Part shown: piece after piece, positions 43,188-54,330 of the stretch
How the letters are laid out: each line of letters starts with the position of its first letter
How positions within the stretch are numbered: the first letter of the stretch is position 1
Assembly (NCBI GenBank): GCA_944548615.1
Contig: OX155957.1
Coordinates: forward strand, 22,093,535 to 22,157,534
From: Micropterix aruncella
Lineage: Eukaryota > Arthropoda > Insecta > Lepidoptera > Micropterigidae
Length of the DNA stretch: 64,000 nucleotides
Reading direction: 5' to 3'
The notes under the pieces: generated by a model
What the model was told of the DNA's origin: nothing
Database searches by the model: none
What the model saw: only the letters and a program-made list of their open reading frames with translations
Program-made: the position numbers and the translations under genes

Positions 43188-44102
43188 CGGTTCGGTTGGC
43201 CATCACTTCGGTTTTGTGATGAACTTAATAATGAACTTAATAATGATAAACCGAAGTGATGGCCAACACACTTAATGAAGAACCTATATCTATTAAGCTC
43301 GGAGAGACTCCTCTGAAGCAAGTGGACAAATTCAAATACCTTGGAAGCACTATAACAGCAAAATGTGACCTTGACTCTGAATTGAACGGGAGGATAGGAG
43401 CTGCTTCTGCAGCTTTCGGTAAACTCCGTAGCAAAGTCTTCAGCTCACACGACATCAAGCTGGGAACAAAAGTGTCTGTCTACATGGCGATCGTCCTCCC
43501 AAACCTCCTCTACTCGTCAGAGACATGGTGCCCATACCGAAAGCACATTCGCGCACTTGACAAATTCCACCTTCGATGCCTACGCGACTTAATGAACATC
43601 AAGTGGTCGGACCGTGTGAGGAACACGGAAGTTCTTCGACGCGCTAAAGTCAGCGGAATAGAAGCATACATGATGCGACGACAGCTGAGATGGTGCGGAC
43701 ATGTCTCCCGTATGCCTGATGAGAGAGTGGCAAAGCGTATCTTTTACGCTGAACTAAAGAACGGCAAACGGAAACAAGGCGGCCAGCTACTCAGATACAA
43801 GGATACTCAGAAGAGGCATATGAAAAGGTGCAACATTGAACCCTCTCAGTGGGAGAGTAAAGCGAAAGATCGCCCAGGATGGAGACTGCTAGTGCAGAGC
43901 AATATAGATGATTTTGAAAAGAAGAGGCTGCTCGACTTAGATGCCAAGCGCGACGAGCTAAAGGCCCGACCACCGGCGGCCATAAAGTATAATTACGTCG
44001 ATGGTGTCTTGACTTGCGCCAAATGTGCACGCACATTCAAAGCCAAGATCGGCTACATCAGTCACCTGAGGGCTCACCAGCAAAACCCCCAACAATAAAA
44101 AA

Positions 44103-44137
<35 letters not shown>

Positions 44138-44206
44138 AAAAAAAAAAAAAAAAAAAAGAATCTAGAATGCAATCGCTATGGCCGAATACGGCTAGAAGGA
44201 TATATA
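43188..44206 (+). mobile_element. 5'-truncated non-LTR retrotransposon inside the satellite
   Basis: TAATTTACGACTT at 43175-43187 and 44207-44219 is a 13-bp target-site duplication. The insert ends with an A-rich tail (44098-44158) and a short unique 3' stretch. At the 5' side a perfect 20-bp inverted repeat (43195-43214 and 43248-43267) flanks a 33-bp loop. Insertion by target-primed reverse transcription explains the tail and duplication. Confidence 0.88.
43256..44098 (+). pseudogene. Non-LTR reverse transcriptase C-terminus with zinc finger
   Basis: The open 280-codon frame starts within the reverse transcriptase thumb ([19 protein letters not shown]), goes on through [25 protein letters not shown] and [18 protein letters not shown], and finishes with a C2H2-type finger ([21 protein letters not shown]). 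Catalytic parts lie upstream and are absent, so although the frame is uninterrupted it is a truncated copy. The lack of stops suggests a fairly recent insertion. I cannot fix the clade. Confidence 0.82.
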
Positions 44207-44690
44207 TAATTTACGACTTTTTCGACTTCTTCGACTTTTTCGACTTTATCGACTTTTTTTGACTTTTTCATCTTTTTTGACTTTTTCGACTTTTTCGACT
44301 TTATTGACTTTTTGACTTTTCCGACTTTTTCTACTTTGTCGACTTTATAGACTTTTTTTTTTCTTTCGACTTTTTTACTTTTTTGGCTTTTTCTACTTTT
44401 TTGACTTTTTTGACCGAATTTCTCGACTTTTTCGACTTTTTCGTCTTTATCGACTTTTTCGTCTTTTTTTATTTTTTCGACTTTTTGACTTTTGACTTTT
44501 TTTACTTTTTTGACACTTTCGCCTTGTATGACTTTTTTTTACTTTTTCGGCTTTTTCAACTTTTTCGACTTTTTCGACCTTTTCGACTTTTTCGACTTTT
44601 CCGAATTTACGACTTTTTCGACATTTTCGACTTTTTTGACTTTCGCATTTTTTGACTTTTTGACTTTTTGACTTTTAGAAATTTTACACA
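44207..44690. repeat. CGACTTTTT satellite, right block
   Basis: Same units as 42780-43187. The minus strand reads as Lys/Val/Glu-rich and the plus strand as Phe/Asp-rich frames; neither is a gene. Confidence 0.85.
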
Positions 44691-45569
44691 TTGTTCGGAA
44701 TGAATAACAGCGATAGCCATCTAGAAAGTGGCCAATGTTTCCAAAATAACCAATTTCGATTTTTTTTATTTTTTAGCTGTTCCGTTGGGTTTTTCCTAAA
44801 TATTTTTGTTTGTAAGCCACCCCTGAATCAAGGCAAACAAAACAAAAAAATAATCATTCAAATCAGTCGAGTCATTTCCGAGATCCTGCGAGACTAACGC
44901 ACGGCGATTCATTTTTATATAAAGATAATTTCTAACATTTGATGTATGGTTAGTCTGTCATGACTCTATAACCATTCCTTATTTTATTTTTGAAATACCT
45001 AAATGTCAAATCATTTTTATTTCCATATTGATCAGATTGTAAAATCTCGGCATAGTGAAAGAGTAATGTCTTTGTCCAAATGATGTTTTCATCCTGGGTA
45101 TTACTAAGCTATTTTCTAAAACTTGTCTCGTTAGTCTTCGGTTCTGAATAGCTTTAAGTAATTTAGTGAGTTTTGGACGGTTAGTATTTCTCAATTCAAC
45201 CACACATAGTGAATGAACAGCCATCCGATAAGATCAACATAAAAAACTTGAAAAAAAACGATGTTCATGAAAACTTTAATATGTCAACATCTTAGAAATA
45301 TCAAATTGTCATTTTGTGACTTTTGGCTGAATGACTTAATATTATATTGCTTTGAATGAGTTCGGCTAAAGCCACGTAACCTGAAATTTCCTCAAAGAAA
45401 CTCCAATGCCGCGATCGCAGACTTTTATTCCGATCTTCAAGCTATCCGCCAACGGGCCCAGTTTCTTATATAAGACACGTGAGTAGAAGTAAACGCATGA
45501 GTAAAATCGTCGGTTTTCTCAATATACAATACATTTTGCATTTAAATATGTAACCGATATCGGTGGATC
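44691..45569. other. No gene seen
   Basis: AT-rich sequence with chance frames only (up to about 72 codons). Confidence 0.4.
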
Positions 45570-46010
45570 AGCCAGTCTAGTACCAGCACCCTCTACCTAA
45601 ACAGGCACCAACATCCTGCTGTAAACCTGGTTCGAGCATCTTGGAGTCAGTCAGGCTCCAGGATGCTGGTACCACATTGGCTCCAGGAAGCTGGTACCAT
45701 ATTGGATTTAGGATGCTGGTACCAGATTGGCTTAAGGATGCTGGTACTTGACTGGCTGCAGGATGCTGAGACCAGGTTTGCATCAGGATGCTGGCACCTG
45801 TTTGGCTCCAGGGTGCTTGTTGCCAGACTGGCTCCAAGAAGCTGGTACCAGATTGGCTCCAGGATGCTGTTGCTTGACTGGCTCCAGAATTTACCTGGTG
45901 CCAGTATCTGCCAGATTTACTAGCTCCAGGAGCAATCTGATTTTAACCTGGTGCAAGCATCCTGGAGCCGGCCTGGTAGTAGCATCCTAGAGCCAAACTA
46001 GTGCCAGTAA
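45570..46010. repeat. Minisatellite of about 24-bp units in alternating orientation
   Basis: Units resembling GGCTCCAGGATGCTGGTACC repeat from about 45652 to 45900. At 45575-45650 and 45905-46005 the units are inverted (CTGGTnCnAGCATCCTGGAG). Frames of 80-86 codons on both strands simply read the repeat. Confidence 0.85.
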
Positions 46011-47640
46011 CTTTTAGTATATTTTTATTAATTGTATGTAGGAATATTATATTACAGCCATGACAACTATCACTATAGTTATGTTTTTAATAATTACATT
46101 TTTAGCATTTAATTTTGTGACGCATCCAAGTGTACGTTCGTAGATCGCGGATTTTTCTCGTTTAGCGTTTTTAACAGTAACGTTAGGAAGCCCACATATT
46201 TATTTATTTATTTATTTATTAATATTTCACAAACATTTATAATACTAGATTAATAAGATTAAAATCTACCTTGCTGGAGTAATGCCCGTACTAAGGTAGA
46301 CTTTTATGTATTCTTTTTTTCCTTTTTTTTTCTTTTTAGTTGGTAAGTGTGACATAATGTAGCATTGCTTTACGTGGTAGCTCTATATTTACACAAATTT
46401 TACATATACTTACCTACTTATAATTTAGTAACATAATATACATAATAATATTAAATAATCATATATACACATACCCATATAAACATATACATCTACACAT
46501 ATACATACACATATATACATATACATTTATACATATAATCTATACATATACATACATATACATTTATGTTATAATTATAAACCATTGGTTATTGTTTATC
46601 TGATTGTGATTTGATGTTACTTGTCTCAAACTTTTGAGGTTAGTTCTTGATAGCAACTACTTAGTGTCGAAAAACCACGTGCCCGCTTTAACCCCCCCCC
46701 CCCCCGCGAGCATTCGTGAGAGTTTGATAATTTGCCTCAAATCAAGCTTCTCAAAATAAGAAATATGTTTCTGTAGGTATGTCATTCCTATGAAAAATAA
46801 TAAATAATAAATCTATATTAGTAAACACAAGATACATCGAAATTTTGTAAAAAAAAGCTATTGAAATATTTTTTGGCAGATATTATAAAAGCGTGCTCGC
46901 AGGCGAACAGGATTACTGCAGTAAGGTGACAAGGGCGCAGGCTTTACCCTCGCATTACGAGAGTATGCCATTTTGTTTTAATGGCGGCATACAAGAGGGT
47001 GTCTGCTTTAGGCCCTATGAACGCTTTATGCCCTATTCTCCTATATTTCTTAATATTATTGCATAAAATAATACATAATAAAATTGATAGCCCTCATTTG
47101 GTAAAGAAACTGTCGTTGTTAGTTCCGCCACGAAAGGTTTGCTCTCCTCGTACGTTCGAAATCCCTCGTGTGAACACTAGTTACGCCCAAAACTCTGTTG
47201 TGCACCGCTTGATGACCACAAATAGGTAATAGTCAATTCGAAGATATCGACATTTTTTACTTGAATCAACTTAAATTCAGCGAGGCTGTCCTTAGCTCAC
47301 TAGGCGTCTAGGAAGTGATTATATAGTGAGTATACAAATTGAATTTTGAAAATTGAAAATTGAAAATGAGAATAGCAAAGAGTATAATTTGAATACCTAT
47401 ATCCTATCCTACATATATTTCATCTCTCTCCTTTCCTATCCTTGCAATAGTTCGATTGTAATTTAATTTAGTGCAATGCAACTTTTGATTTACCGTATAA
47501 GAAAATAATGTAGGAAACAATTAATCGGTCAGCGAAACACTGTATTAGAATAATTAGTAATAATTAATGAAGCACTGTATGTTTCCCGAAAATAAAATAA
47601 ATAAATAAAAATAAATAAATATCTATAACATATTATCTTT
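46011..47640. other. Simple repeats and short tails, no gene
   Basis: It contains a TTTA tract at 46196-46222, an ACATATACAT-type microsatellite at about 46455-46570, a C run at 46689-46705, and an AAATAAATAA tract at 47588-47630 that could be the tail of an old retroposon. A frame at 46981-47229 (82 codons) is not recognisable. Confidence 0.45.
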
Positions 47641-48494
47641 TAATATCTTCCACTTGTGAAATCACTGACCTCCATTATATGGAATGCGCATATTATTACG
47701 GAGGTCAGTAAGTGAACTAAAGTAATTTATATTTGCTAATGAAATAGAGTTTGCTGGTGAACAGCGTTTATTTCGCTAGTGAAATAAAGTGTAATTTTTA
47801 ATGCTGGTGGCATTCAATAAAAAGCTCACTTTTAATAGCAGCCGTTAAAAAAAGTTTCAAGCTATATCTTTTATAATGTCCATAACAATTCCTGTTCTTC
47901 GAAACGGCGTAGACATATTAAGCTTCCACGAACAGTAAAAAAATGGCCAAAAGATCAATGGTTATCCGATACGCTTGTTCGTCGGTTTGGCCCGTCCAAA
48001 ACAGAATCATGGACTTGGAAAATCGCAAGTATCACTTTATATTTTGTTCGCGTGCTCTGGACCATACAAAATCATCTCCAAAACGGCTATATTTTTTTTC
48101 GATCCGAGCCAACGACACAGGTGGGCTAACTTGTATTTTAGAACTTGAAAGGGGCGATATTTGAGCCTTGATAATTCTAATAAGGTAATGTATTTATGTA
48201 ATGGTAATTCAATTAATATGTATAAAAACATCGATTTTATATTATTTACATTTTTATGACATATATTTTTATTATAGTTTTTAGGATTGCGACTCTTACT
48301 TTTATTTGTTACTATTATTTTAGTATTTCTCTATGCACACACATAAAGCTCATTTTAAATATTTTTAACCCATTTTTTAATTTTCAATATTATGTATTAT
48401 CCTATTTGCTTTTATCTTATTATCTTAATACGTTTAATCCTTCTCTATTTTTATCAAATAAGGTAATTATATATACATATATTTGAACATCATT
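47641..48494. other. Short hairpin, otherwise no gene
   Basis: CTGACCTCCATTATATGGAA at 47666 pairs in part with ACGGAGGTCAG at 47698-47708. The rest is AT-rich. Small frames (47943-48164 and 48256-48486) show no motif. Confidence 0.4.
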
Positions 48495-48610
48495 TTTATA
48501 TAATCTTCGCCTTGGAACAGGCTATAGGCTGGTTGAGTGACTTTAAACTAGGATCACTGGCAACAGTTTTTGGCATATCATGTTAATAAGTTTTTACTAC
48601 TGGATAAAAA
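48495..48610 (-). repeat. Dispersed repeat F-related piece, inverted
   Basis: It is the reverse complement of about 8370-8475 (CTTCGCCTTnGAACAGG, CAACAGTTTTTGGCATATCA). A related CTGCCTTAGAACAGGCC piece is at about 58855. Confidence 0.6.
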
Positions 48611-48794
48611 TCTACAACATTTTAATTGTATATTTTGTCCATTTTACTGTAGATTATTGTGAAATACAAAATTAAATTAAAGTTAAATAATTGAAGATAT
48701 TGCACATTTCTAAATTGCTGCTGCTGCCAATCATTGCCTATAGTGATTTTCAAGCTGAATTATATTACACCTAATTGGGCTCGATTGTATTTAT

Positions 48795-49100
48795 TCGTGA
48801 ACTAAAATCGGATATTAGTTCATGTTAACGAGACAGGGCAATACGATAAAGCGGAATGTGAAATGAACGGTTGTTACTTTTCCGCATTAAAACTACCCAC
48901 CGAAGTTAAAGCAGCTGAATTTAAGACCGCACGAAATGTGTCCAAATCTATTCGGATGGCTGTAGGGTCGACAGGTAGGTTTGAAGCGGAAAAAATCGAG
49001 GATCGTTCATTCCATATTCCGCTCCAACATTGTCTGTCTCGTCTCGTCTCCAACAATCTCTGTCTCGTTCGCTTGAACTAATTTCAGTTTTAGTTCACGA
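48795..49100. mobile_element. MITE of about 306 bp
   Basis: TCGTGAACTAAAA at the left end is matched by TTTTAGTTCACGA at the right. The pairing continues with gaps through ATTAGTTCA, CGAGACAG, GCGGAAT and ATGAACG, about 80 bp on each side. TA on both sides could be a duplication. Frames inside, including 48863-49081, are by-products. Confidence 0.65.
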
Positions 49101-49700
49101 TAAAACAAAATCGGGCCCATTATCACTAAAAAGATATTTTGCAACTTTATTTCTTCCTAATTCTATCAAAACTCATTGGGATATCAAAGCATATACGTAT
49201 GCAGCATATATACATATGTATCCTAAGTTGTATTAAAAAATGAAGTTATTATTCTTTGCGATTTGTATACCGTCATGATAAAAGGCATCTCACTTGTTTT
49301 CTCTATATTTTTTGGTTCTATCGCACAGTGTTACCATGGCTTATATCCGTCGCATAGAGACATCAGGCAAGCCGTAGCAATCCGGATCGATTTCAAGACT
49401 TATCAGACCAGAAATGCGGTCTGCTGCCTAATTAGCCGGTATAATGAGACCTGCTATCACTGCGGCGAGAAATGAACAGGGACTGGTGGTGCGGAAGAAC
49501 GCACCTATTGGATTACAGCAGAAGTTTGGGCGACGCGACGGTTCGTCTTTACATCTCGGCGCGGGCTCACCGGACCCAAAATGCCTATATTTATTTATTT
49601 TACCGTGAAACTATTAATAATTCATCGGTTAGAATATAATGTAACATCATAACAACAATATAATGTAACATCAATATAATGTAACATCAAACAAACAATA
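49101..49700. repeat. No gene; AATATAATGTAACATC short tandem repeats at its end
   Basis: 49625-49722 has four spaced copies of TATAATGTAACATC. The rest has no credible gene; a 70-codon frame at 49263-49475 ends CYHCGEK but lacks a domain. Confidence 0.5.
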
Positions 49701-49718
49701 TAATGTAACATCAAACAA

Positions 49719-49994
49719 AGAAGGCAAAGAGGGGATCTGATTGAGACATATAAAATTCTAACACATTATTACGATGTACCTGGACTGAAGAATATTTACA
49801 AATTCAACGTCAACACAAATCTTCGAGGTCACAACAAAAAACTCAACCGTACAAAATTTAAATCTAATCCTCTTAAGAACGTTCTGCCAAAAATAGTGGT
49901 GGACATGTTGAATAAACTACCATTTGAAGTGATTAGTGCAATCTTTGTCAATCAATTTAAAAACAGACTCGATTTGTACCTAAAAACTTGTTAA
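49719..49994 (+). pseudogene. Non-LTR reverse transcriptase C-terminal remnant
   Basis: The frame reads RQRGDLIETYKILTHYYDVP, then LRGHNKKL and LNKLPFEVISAIFVNQFKNRLD, and stops at TAA 49992-49994. This is the typical end of CR1/Jockey-like reverse transcriptases. There is no start codon and nothing of the catalytic core. An AATAATAATAATAATA tract at 50075-50096 could be its 3' tail. Confidence 0.8.
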
Positions 49995-50100
49995 TAATGT
50001 TTATATTATATTGTTAATATTGTTTATCTTTACAATATCTGATCTGGACGTATCAGCGAAGCTGCATGTCCATAATAAATAATAATAATAATAATATATA

Positions 50101-51661
50101 CTCTCATCTATACATTGAAATTAGAGATAGATGCTTTCCACAACTGATCCACAGCTGTTTGAATTGTTATATTGTTTTGGAGCCTCGCCATGAATTATAT
50201 TGGGATTCCATCTATAAAGGATGATTCATGTTACACCGGGCCGGGGCCGGGCCGGGCCCCGGCCGAGTCGTTTCCAACGTGCTCCGGCCGGGCCAGTCAT
50301 TCATGCTACACCGGGCGTGACCGGGCTGTTTCCGAGTTTATTTATCCCACGGCCGTGTCCGCGATAACTAGTGTTGTGTCCATCTATTTTGGCGATAATA
50401 ATATTTTTTAATTTCTATTTTCGCTTGATTGATAAGTGTGTTATTAATGCAATTTTCACAACTTGAGTTGGCAGCTATTACAATTGCCATTGAAGACGAA
50501 GTATTCCACAAATGGTCACTTAGAAATCTTATCTAAATGGTAACTTAGGATTCCATAAATGGTCACTTAGAAATCTTATTGTTTAGTTTTGATTTTGATT
50601 AATTGAATATTTATGCATTTGTGTCATATAAAACAAAGACGGAAATCTCCACAAAATGTGTAAATTGAACTAATGTTGCAAAATTATTTATCTGTAGAAC
50701 ACATCTTCCGAATAATATTGTACCCGACAAAAACGGCTAAATCCAATATATTTTGCCGTGTTTCTAACAAGGTTCGCATCAAAAACGGAAATCTTATCCA
50801 ACCAGAACACAGTAGTATGGCGGACACCCTCGATCCCATAACAAATCCAGCAATGTCCACTATGAGTCACAACAAAATCGGCAATCTCCTTAAGTTCCTT
50901 TCAAAGGCGGAAATATCCAACAACTTATTGCTTATTTACAACCGTTTGTTTAACTTTTTGCGTTTTATCATAATTGCAACTTAGGAATGATTTAATTTAG
51001 ATATCACTTTTATCTGCGTACTATTTCTGTTAATAATAAAAGTCCGAGAGACTATAAACAAAAAAGCCGAAGCTACAACTACTACAACTAAAATGTATTT
51101 AGAAGCAGGTTAAAGACCTTTCTCATATAAAAGGAATTTTTGAAATTAGAGTAATTTTTCGAATGCTAGATTATTAATTAGTTAGTTTTAAGAGACAATC
51201 TTCGTTCTGTAATTTGTATTTACTTCATTGTTGTATTGATCATTATATTCCTCGAGTGGAAACAACATTTGCTCAACGACAAGCTTTTTCATTGGTCCCA
51301 AATTATATGTATAATGGCATAGAGGAAAAATGGAAACACTTAAAGAACAATCAAGAGTTAAAAGACAATATTAATAAATGGTTATTTGAATTAGGAAGGT
51401 CTAAATCTGAAAACTTGGTTTGTAAAGCGTATGTATAACGGTTAATTAAAAAATAATATTGTATATTTATATAAATTATTATGTATATATTAATAGTATA
51501 TCATATCATATATTTTTATTTATATTATTTCATATTTTTTAGCAGTGATTTTATAATTGTATTTATATATTTTATTAAATTATAAATATGTTTATACCAT
51601 ATATCATCTATTATTTATTGAAATCGTATTTACGTATATTAGTCGCCTATCAAATGTACAT
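50101..51661. other. Short tandem repeats and unrecognised frames
   Basis: 50222-50335 has two diverged copies of a unit starting ATTCATGnTACACCGGGC, with a GGGCCGGGCCGG run. 50503-50578 has a tandem copy of AAATGGTCACTTAGAAATCT. Frames at 50673-50984 (103 codons) and 51214-51438 (74 codons; WKHLKNNQELKDNINKWL) are not recognised; the second could be the end of another reverse transcriptase. Confidence 0.4.
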
Positions 51662-52207
51662 CCGTGTGCTCCTTCAGTATGCAAGTGTGGAAGTAGTCTT
51701 AATCTCTTCGTTTGACCATGGAGAAACATAATTTTGATGGTGGAACTGTCAAAAATGGTGCGTTTGGGCGCTGCGGGCCAAAAACAAAATGGCCGCCATC
51801 AAAAACACGTTTTCCTATTTATATCGGTAACCGTTGAAGATACGAAAAATGTTGTTGAATAAAAAATGTAGCCTGACAGATTGTGCATAGAAAAGGTCCT
51901 TACAACTTTCTTTGTATAACTAACCGTTTTCTCAAAAAAATTACTTTTGTAAAAAGAAATATTAAGAAATGAAAAAATCGAAGTTTTAGGGTTTTGCAAG
52001 CACATATTTAAAGTTTTTGAAATTTTTTACATGTTTCCTGATTTATTACAATAATAACTGTATTAAACTTAAATAAATTAACAAATATACCATTTTTATA
52101 TTTTTTTTTATGTAGGAATTGGAAAGAGGAAAGAGACATTTCTTGAAAAGCTCTAATTTGTAATAACAATACTGTTGAAGAAATACAATATTACATTTGT
52201 TAAATTT

Positions 52208-53815
52208 TCAAATACAATCAATATCACTGTCAATGCCAATTTCACTTAAACCTAGATCTTCATCATTGTCTTCCTCGCATTCTCCCGTATTGTCGCAATG
52301 GTCAGGATCACCTTCGCACTTGCACATTTCAGTACACCGGAGTCCATTTGACTGACACGTACATGGAGGACAGCAACGTCTTTTTGAGCATGAGCAGCGG
52401 CAAAGCTCCAAGATAAGCTTTGGTGCACAGGGGTTGGTACAAGCAACAGGCTCGTATGCACTACCTATTTTCTGCCATCCAAAATCTGAGGGTGACGGGT
52501 TATTAGGATGCTGAATTAGGTCCTGATTCCACTCAAAACATTGAAGGTGAGCCCGTAGCAATGCTGGATTTAGTGCTGATTTTGTTGGAGGAAGGTTCTC
52601 ATCTTGATGTTGTTTTTTAGTAAACAGGAACCATCGCACTGCTCCTATGTCTGTCAATGATGTTTTGGGGATGTATAGCTGACAAATGAGTGCTTCCCAG
52701 TTAGCCTTCACATCTTCAGTGAGTAACAGTGTTGTCCCCAATTTAGCCAAAGCTTCTATCATCGTATCACTTGCTGAATTAAAAGCTTTCCACCACTTTA
52801 TTTTTCCTTTGCCAGCAAATGACCCTGTTACATCAGCTCCTGAAAGTGCATGTAGTCCAGGGAGTGCAGAGGCTTTCAGAGGTCCAAGTGCTCTGTAAAT
52901 TGACCCTATCTGAACAAACCTTTTCATACCATGTCCAAGATAGAAAGCAAAATCTTCAGAAAGTTGTGGATATCGCCTTAGTGCTAGAATAAGGACGTCA
53001 GTATCAGGGGAGAACACGTGAGTAGTTTTAATTCCTTTCTGTGCTAAATAAGCTGCATGTAATATAATCTTTGTGTCGGCCTCCTCTTGCGTGCTTGAAA
53101 GACAGGATACATCATCCCCATGTGATGACGCTGCCTTGTCCCTCCAACTGAGTACGAACTTCTTGTTGTTGGTCTCACCGAATTTGAGTATTTGATTGGA
53201 AAGGAACTCGGTTAGTTCGTCTTTCGTCTTATCATGGGCCAATAGTTTGTGCATTGGTATGCTTTCAATTTTTGTTTCTGGCCTGACTTTGTATTGGATT
53301 GGATCAGAGCCTTTTTGCCGTATGTCTCGCATCGCTTTCTTCAATGAGTTTTCTTTGTACGAGTCAAAAACTATATGTACCTCACTATAGTTATTGAATT
53401 TTTGTCCGATCCATTGGCTGAATTTCACACCGAGGTCATTACATGTCTTCACTGTTGTAGGTTTGTGGTAGGTATGAAGAAGTGCCATGCCATCTACTAT
53501 TACAGCTTTTCCATGTAGCTCGTCATTATGTACTGGAACATCATGAGCTGTAGACGTATTATCATCTTCGTTTTCTTCAGCAGGTTTCTCTTGGATTGAT
53601 TCTAGAGCATCTGTAAGTTTGTACTTAGCCAGACAATGGTGCATACTCCCGTCAATTGCAAACAACGACTTTGGTAGTGCTGAAAACTCGTAGTTGCTTA
53701 AATTGTGCCTCAAATCTATGTCAGGTCTGCTTCTGGAAGCTATCAACAATCTTGAAATGAGAGATAAGTCTGTCTTAATGGCAACGGTTTTGTCTTTGAT
53801 GGTAATTTTAATCAC
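52208..53815 (-). CDS. FEN/XPG-like nuclease with C-terminal CXC-type cysteine-rich domain, 5'-incomplete
   Basis: The frame gives 535 residues but begins at a GTG exactly on the palindrome joint, so the true N terminus is probably missing. The acids of a FEN1/XPG (PIN-like) nuclease are all visible: D108 in AVIVDGMALLH, D151 in VHIVFDSYKE, E245 and D247 in TQEEADTK, D271 and D273 in SPDTDVLIL, and D328 in LSGADVTGSFAGKGK, the last resembling the FEN helix-hairpin region. Residues 470-510 hold eleven cysteines (CRCSCSKRRCCPPCTC, then C494, C498, C500, C507), like a tesmin/TSO1 CXC DNA-binding domain. An acidic tail ends it. Similar proteins occur in many copies in animal genomes and are probably encoded by mobile elements; that is recollection, not shown here. 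FEN-type enzymes cut flaps and branched DNA. Confidence 0.75.
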   Translation of the reverse strand: MIKITIKDKTVAIKTDLSLISRLLIASRSRPDIDLRHNLSNYEFSALPKSLFAIDGSMHHCLAKYKLTDALESIQEKPAEENEDDNTSTAHDVPVHNDELHGKAVIVDGMALLHTYHKPTTVKTCNDLGVKFSQWIGQKFNNYSEVHIVFDSYKENSLKKAMRDIRQKGSDPIQYKVRPETKIESIPMHKLLAHDKTKDELTEFLSNQILKFGETNNKKFVLSWRDKAASSHGDDVSCLSSTQEEADTKIILHAAYLAQKGIKTTHVFSPDTDVLILALRRYPQLSEDFAFYLGHGMKRFVQIGSIYRALGPLKASALPGLHALSGADVTGSFAGKGKIKWWKAFNSASDTMIEALAKLGTTLLLTEDVKANWEALICQLYIPKTSLTDIGAVRWFLFTKKQHQDENLPPTKSALNPALLRAHLQCFEWNQDLIQHPNNPSPSDFGWQKIGSAYEPVACTNPCAPKLILELCRCSCSKRRCCPPCTCQSNGLRCTEMCKCEGDPDHCDNTGECEEDNDEDLGLSEIGIDSDIDCI

Positions 53816-53826
53816 TCACTGAAGAT

Positions 53827-54330
53827 GTGAAGGCTAACTTGGAAGCACTCATTTGTCAGCTATACATCCCCAAAACATCATTGACAGACATAGGAGCAGT
53901 GCGATGGTTCCTGTTTACTAAAAAACAACATCAAGATGAGAACCTTCCTCCAACAAAATCAGCACTAAATCCAGCATTGCTACGGGCTCACCTTCAATGT
54001 TTTGAGTGGAATCAGGACCTAATTCAGCATCCTAATAACCCGTCACCCTCAGATTTTGGATGGCAGAAAATAGGTAGTGCATACGAGCCTGTTGCTTGTA
54101 CCAACCCCTGTGCACCAAAGCTTATCTTGGAGCTTTGCCGCTGCTCATGCTCAAAAAGACGTTGCTGTCCTCCATGTACGTGTCAGTCAAATGGACTCCG
54201 GTGTACTGAAATGTGCAAGTGCGAAGGTGATCCTGACCATTGCGACAATACTGGAGAATGCGAGGAAGACAATGATGAAGATCTAGGTTTAAGTGAAATT
54301 GGCATTGACAGTGATATTGATTGTATTTGA
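53827..54330 (+). pseudogene. Inverted copy of the last 167 codons of the nuclease gene
   Basis: It mirrors the C-terminal part of the gene at 52208-53815, including the whole cysteine-rich domain. It differs at a few sites (for example Trp to Leu in ANWEAL). The frame is open but lacks every nuclease acid. It arose with the palindrome. Confidence 0.9.

Noticed and set aside
43067..44655. Lys/Val/Glu-rich and Phe/Asp-rich frames
   Set aside because: They come from the CGACTTTTT satellite read on either strand.
48863..49081. 72-codon frame with a donor-like CAGGTAGGT, considered as a host exon
   Set aside because: It lies wholly inside a MITE defined by inverted ends at 48795 and 49100.
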